Source: Pseudomonadota bacterium (lineage in GTDB: Bacteria; Pseudomonadota; Gammaproteobacteria; Steroidobacterales; Steroidobacteraceae). From it: a stretch of 18,499 bases of DNA. The stretch is from the NCBI GenBank assembly GCA_021817875.1, contig JAKAFQ010000017.1, forward strand, positions 1 through 18,499, written 5' to 3'. Position 1 is the first letter of the stretch. Each line of letters starts with the position of its first letter. A model generated the notes under the pieces. It saw only the letters and a list, made by a program, of their open reading frames with translations. It had not been told where the DNA came from and made no database searches. Positions 15,628 through 18,499 of the stretch are shown piece after piece. A program made the translations under genes and the position numbers.

Positions 15628-18107
15628 AACCGCGCTCCGAGGTACGCCGAGAGACGCAGCAGGTCGGAGAACACTCCGCCCGCGGTCACCTCCGGTCCCG
15701 CCCCGGGCCCCTGCACGATGAGCGGATTGTCGCAGTAGCGGCGCGTGGCGAAACGCACCACGTTGTCGGTGAGCGCGATGTTGGCGAAGGCGTGTCGGGC
15801 GTCGAGCTCGACCAGACCGACGGTGGCCTGTCCGTCGGCGCTGAGCCGCCCGACATAGCGCAACACCGTGCCGCGCGCCCGCGCGGTCTCGAAGCGCTGC
15901 TGCATGGCCGCATCGTGCCGCGGCAGCCTCGCCATGAACTCCTCGATCGAGCCGGCCTCGAGACCCGCGGGCACCAGGCTCTCCACCCCGACATCGGCCA
16001 GCTCGAGCTCGAGACCCATCTCGCGGCCGAGGATGATGAGCTTGCGCGCCACGTCCATGCCCGAAAGGTCATCGCGCGGATCGGGTTCGGTGTAGCCGCG
16101 CTGGCGCGCATCGCGCACGATGTCGGAGAAACTGGCGCTCCCGTCATACACGTTGAACAGGTATGCGAGCGTGCCGGAGAAGATGCCCTCGATGCTGGTG
16201 ATCTCGTCGCCCGTCTCGCGCAGATCGCGCAGTGTGTGCACCACGGGCAGTCCCGCCCCGACGGTGGCCTCGTACAGGTAGTGCGCCGAGCCCGCGCGGC
16301 GCGCCTCGTGCACCGCCCGGTAGTAGGCGAGATCGGCGCTGTTGGCTTTCTTGTTGGGCGTGACCACGTGCATGCCGGCCCGCAGCCACTCGGCATAACG
16401 CCCCGCGATCGCGCTGCTCGCGGTGCAGTCGATGATCACGGTGTGCGGCAGGTAATCGACGCGCACGTGCCCGATGAAGCGCTCGAGATCGGCCGGCGTC
16501 GCGCTGCGCTCGTACTCGCGCCGCCACGCAGACAGGGCAATACCGCCGTCCGAGAGCAGCATGCGCTGGGAGCCGAGGATTCCCCGGACCCGCAGATCGA
16601 GCTGGAAATCGGCGCGCAGCCGCTCGCTCTGCGAGGCGATCTGATCGAGCAGCACCCGGCCCACGGTGCCCGGACCGATCACGCCGACGGAAATCGTGTG
16701 CGGCGAGAGGTAAAGTCCCGCGTGCGCGGCGCGCAGCGCGCGCGTGGCGGAGCGGCCCTCGACGACCACCGAGATGTTACGTTCCGAGGCGCCCTGGGCG
16801 ATGGCGCGTACATTGACCGCGGCGGTGCCGAGCGCGTTGAAGACCTTGGCGGCCACGCCCGGCGTGCCCGCCATGCCGTCGCCGACGATGGCGAGGATCG
16901 CCAGCTCCGGGTCGATCTCGACGCGCTGGATCTGACCTTCCTGAAGCTCCCGCTCGAACGCCCGGCGGATCACCGCCGCGGCGCGCTCGCCCTGATCCTG
17001 CGGGATGGCGCAGCAGATCGAGTGCTCGGAGCTGCCCTGGGAGATCAGGATGACGGAGATGCCCTCCTCGCGCAGCGCGCCGAACAGCCGGTGCGCCGTC
17101 CCCGGCACGCCGATCATGCCGGCGCCCTCCAGGTTGACGAGCGCCACGTGCTCGATGCTGGCGATTCCCTTGACGGGCAGCTTCGAGGTCGGCTTGGCGC
17201 AGATGAGCGTCCCGGGTTTCTCGGGCGCGAAGGTATTGCGGATCCAGATCGGTATGCGGTCGCCGACCGCCGGCGCCATGGTCTGCGGATGGATCACCTT
17301 GGCGCCGAAGTACGCGAGCTCCATCGCCTCGCTGTAGGAGAGCGAGTCGATCACCGTGGCATCCGGCACGCGGCGCGGATCGGCCGACAGCACCCCATCG
17401 ACGTCGGTCCAGATGATGATCTCGGACGCCCGCAGCAGCGCCCCGAAGATCGATGCGGAAAAGTCGCTGCCGTTGCGCCCGAGCGTGGTCTGCACGCCGC
17501 GGCGGTCCGAGGCGATGAAACCGGTGATGATCAGGGTGCCGTTGAAATCGGCGTCGACCCGCTCGGCCAGATGGGCCCTGGAGTCCTCCCACTGCACCGC
17601 CGGGCCGAGCGGGCCCCACTCGACCACCACCACCCGGCGCGCATCGATCCACTGCACCGGGCCGCGCCGGCCGCCGTGCTCTTCCATGAAGCGATGGAAC
17701 AGCCGGGTCGACCACAGCTCGCCGTAACCGGCGATCAGGTCGCGCACGTTGGCCGCCGCCGCGCGGGTCAGCTTCACCGTCTGCAGGATACCCTCGAGAT
17801 CATGGCAGTCGCGGTCGAATCCGGCGAGGAACAAGCGCACCGATTCGGGACTGAGCAGCGCCTCGGCGATCTCGGCATGTCGGCAGCGCAGCGCCGCGAG
17901 CTGCGCCCGGTAGCCCTCGTCCTGCTCCTCGGCGAGCCTCACCAGATTCAGCAGCGCATCGGTCACGCCCTTGCAGGCTGACAGCACCACCCCGAGGCGC
18001 ACCGCCTGAGAGGCATCGAGAATGGCCGCCACGCGGCGGAAGCAGGCGGCATCGGCGACGCTCGATCCGCCGAACTTGTGCACGACCCAAGGCACGGAAT
18101 TCGACAT
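15624..18107 (-). CDS. thrA: Bifunctional aspartokinase / homoserine dehydrogenase I
   Basis: The 827-residue fusion (E. coli ThrA 820) catalyses the first and third steps from aspartate to threonine. The kinase domain (about 7-300) starts with HKFGGSS and has TLGRNGSDFSA and WTDVDGVLSADPR. Two ACT domains follow at about 316-455 (VNLEGAGMIGVPGTAHRLF, IVGDGMAGTPGVAAKVF), where threonine would inhibit. The dehydrogenase starts at VGVIGPGTVGRVLLDQ (474-489, NAD(P) Gly loop) and has VVTPNKKANS with the lysine pair at 586-587, EATVGAGLPV and GIFSGTLAY. ATG 18107 was chosen because the family's first residues begin right after it; the frame continues 129 codons further with no homology. No Shine-Dalgarno is visible. 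Position before thrB and thrC separates it from MetL. Confidence 0.97.
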   Translation of the reverse strand: MSNSVPWVVHKFGGSSVADAACFRRVAAILDASQAVRLGVVLSACKGVTDALLNLVRLAEEQDEGYRAQLAALRCRHAEIAEALLSPESVRLFLAGFDRDCHDLEGILQTVKLTRAAAANVRDLIAGYGELWSTRLFHRFMEEHGGRRGPVQWIDARRVVVVEWGPLGPAVQWEDSRAHLAERVDADFNGTLIITGFIASDRRGVQTTLGRNGSDFSASIFGALLRASEIIIWTDVDGVLSADPRRVPDATVIDSLSYSEAMELAYFGAKVIHPQTMAPAVGDRIPIWIRNTFAPEKPGTLICAKPTSKLPVKGIASIEHVALVNLEGAGMIGVPGTAHRLFGALREEGISVILISQGSSEHSICCAIPQDQGERAAAVIRRAFERELQEGQIQRVEIDPELAILAIVGDGMAGTPGVAAKVFNALGTAAVNVRAIAQGASERNISVVVEGRSATRALRAAHAGLYLSPHTISVGVIGPGTVGRVLLDQIASQSERLRADFQLDLRVRGILGSQRMLLSDGGIALSAWRREYERSATPADLERFIGHVRVDYLPHTVIIDCTASSAIAGRYAEWLRAGMHVVTPNKKANSADLAYYRAVHEARRAGSAHYLYEATVGAGLPVVHTLRDLRETGDEITSIEGIFSGTLAYLFNVYDGSASFSDIVRDARQRGYTEPDPRDDLSGMDVARKLIILGREMGLELELADVGVESLVPAGLEAGSIEEFMARLPRHDAAMQQRFETARARGTVLRYVGRLSADGQATVGLVELDARHAFANIALTDNVVRFATRRYCDNPLIVQGPGAGPEVTAGGVFSDLLRLSAYLGARL

Positions 18108-18141
18108 GGGATTGGGGAAACACCTGAAGGAAAGCCGTGCG

Positions 18142-18170
18142 ACTCTACTGATGCGCACCCGCGGAAGCAA
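18142..18170 (-). promoter_or_regulatory. Probable thr operon promoter
   Basis: On the minus strand, TTGCTT (18170-18165) and TAGAGT (18147-18142) are 17 bp apart, matching sigma70 boxes at 3 and 4 of 6 positions. Transcription would start near 18135, giving a leader of about 28 nt, too short for an attenuator. Confidence 0.5.
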
Positions 18171-18307
18171 CGTGGAGCCGTCAAATTGCACCCCGGCAAC
18201 CCCGGCACCGATCCCGTCCCGGACCCCTGCGCCACCGGCGTGCGGCAATCGGTCCGTGCCGCCCGGACGCCGGCCGCAGCAGCGCGGTAGCGGCGCACCG
18301 GCACGAC

Positions 18308-18339
18308 CCGGGGGCCGAACCTCGCCGGCCGACCCCCGG
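18308..18339. repeat. GC-rich inverted repeat between divergent promoters
   Basis: GGCCG (18313-18317) pairs with CGGCC (18326-18330) around an 8-base loop. CCGGG and CCCGG extend the stem across a four-base bulge. It lies upstream of both predicted transcription starts, so it would act as DNA rather than RNA, if it acts at all. Confidence 0.4.
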
Positions 18340-18394
18340 AAGCGCTCTCCCCCCGTCCCGCCTGGCCGGGATTCTGGCCTGCGTGCACAAGCCC

Positions 18395-18400
18395 TAGAAT
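18395..18400 (+). promoter_or_regulatory. -10 box of the right-edge gene
   Basis: TAGAAT matches the consensus at 5 of 6 positions. Its last base is 8 nt before ATG 18409. No good -35 box is seen at 17-18 bp. Transcription would begin at or within two bases of the start codon. Confidence 0.5.
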
Positions 18401-18408
18401 ACGACCCC

Positions 18409-18499
18409 ATGAACGAAATCGAGCTCATCCGCACCCAGCTGCTCACCGAGCGCACCCACGCGGCACAGGTCGCACACGCCTGCGCCACGGCCATCGGTG
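18409..18499 (+). CDS. Start of an unidentified protein, cut by right edge
   Basis: Only the first 30 residues are visible, starting MNEIELIRTQLLTERTHAAQ and continuing with an Ala- and Cys-containing stretch. This looks like an amphipathic helix. I do not recognise a family. The codon use (GC-rich third positions), the -10 box just upstream and the divergent arrangement with thrA support a real gene. No Shine-Dalgarno is present. Confidence 0.6.
   Translation, partial: MNEIELIRTQLLTERTHAAQVAHACATAIG

Larger units (their letters stand above)
18108..18408. other. 301-bp divergent promoter region between thrA and the right-edge gene
   Basis: It contains outward promoters for both sides and a GC-rich inverted repeat at 18308-18339. 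A 9-bp direct repeat (CCCCGGCA at 18191 and 18200) is also present. No Thr/Ile-codon-rich leader peptide is seen on the thrA side. Confidence 0.6.

Noticed and set aside
15585..17981. 798-codon open frame on the plus strand opposite thrA
   Set aside because: Antisense shadow of thrA. The product is rich in His, Arg, Asp and Gly with no motif, and thrA is intact along the whole span.

Overview
The window is GC-rich chromosomal DNA, tightly packed with genes. It most likely comes from a high-GC gammaproteobacterium. The evidence is a fused aspartokinase-homoserine dehydrogenase followed by thrB and thrC, a Pseudomonas-like low-specificity threonine aldolase, an E. coli-like TatD and an adjacent tamA-tamB pair. 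A lineage such as Xanthomonadales, Nevskiales or Steroidobacterales is only a guess from base composition. I found no tRNA, rRNA, insertion sequence, integrase or CRISPR array.

Region 1 (1-1850, minus strand) holds a two-gene corrinoid one-carbon module: a URO-D-family (MtaA/CmuA-like) methyltransferase followed by a B12-binding corrinoid protein cut by the left edge. A good promoter with a perfect palindrome over its -10 hexamer lies about 140 bases upstream, so the pair looks repressor-controlled.

Region 2 (1851-2598) has no convincing gene. It carries this promoter/operator, a small inverted repeat, a degenerate tandem array with exact 10-bp periodicity (2181-2280) and a perfect 12-bp tandem repeat (2353-2424).

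Region 3 (2599-12678, plus strand) reads threonine aldolase (ltaE), thioredoxin-fold redoxin, tatD, tamA, tamB and an M20 metallopeptidase. ltaE and the redoxin are 17 nt apart and tamA/tamB overlap by one base, so both pairs are probably co-transcribed. TamA (outer-membrane Omp85 barrel) and TamB (inner-membrane-anchored periplasmic bridge) form the translocation and assembly module.

Region 4 (12748-18107, minus strand) is the threonine operon thrA-thrB-thrC. A small membrane-anchored NERD-domain gene is attached to its 3' end. The operon takes aspartate to homoserine and then threonine. Convergent transcription of the M20 gene and this operon meets at a GC-rich hairpin near 12697-12735. A divergent gene of unknown function starts at 18409 and runs off the right edge; its -10 box lies so close to the ATG that the mRNA may be leaderless.

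Most of the window is conserved housekeeping. The parts deserving a second look are the regulated corrinoid methyltransferase pair, the phased 10-bp array beside it, and the NERD gene tied to the thr operon.
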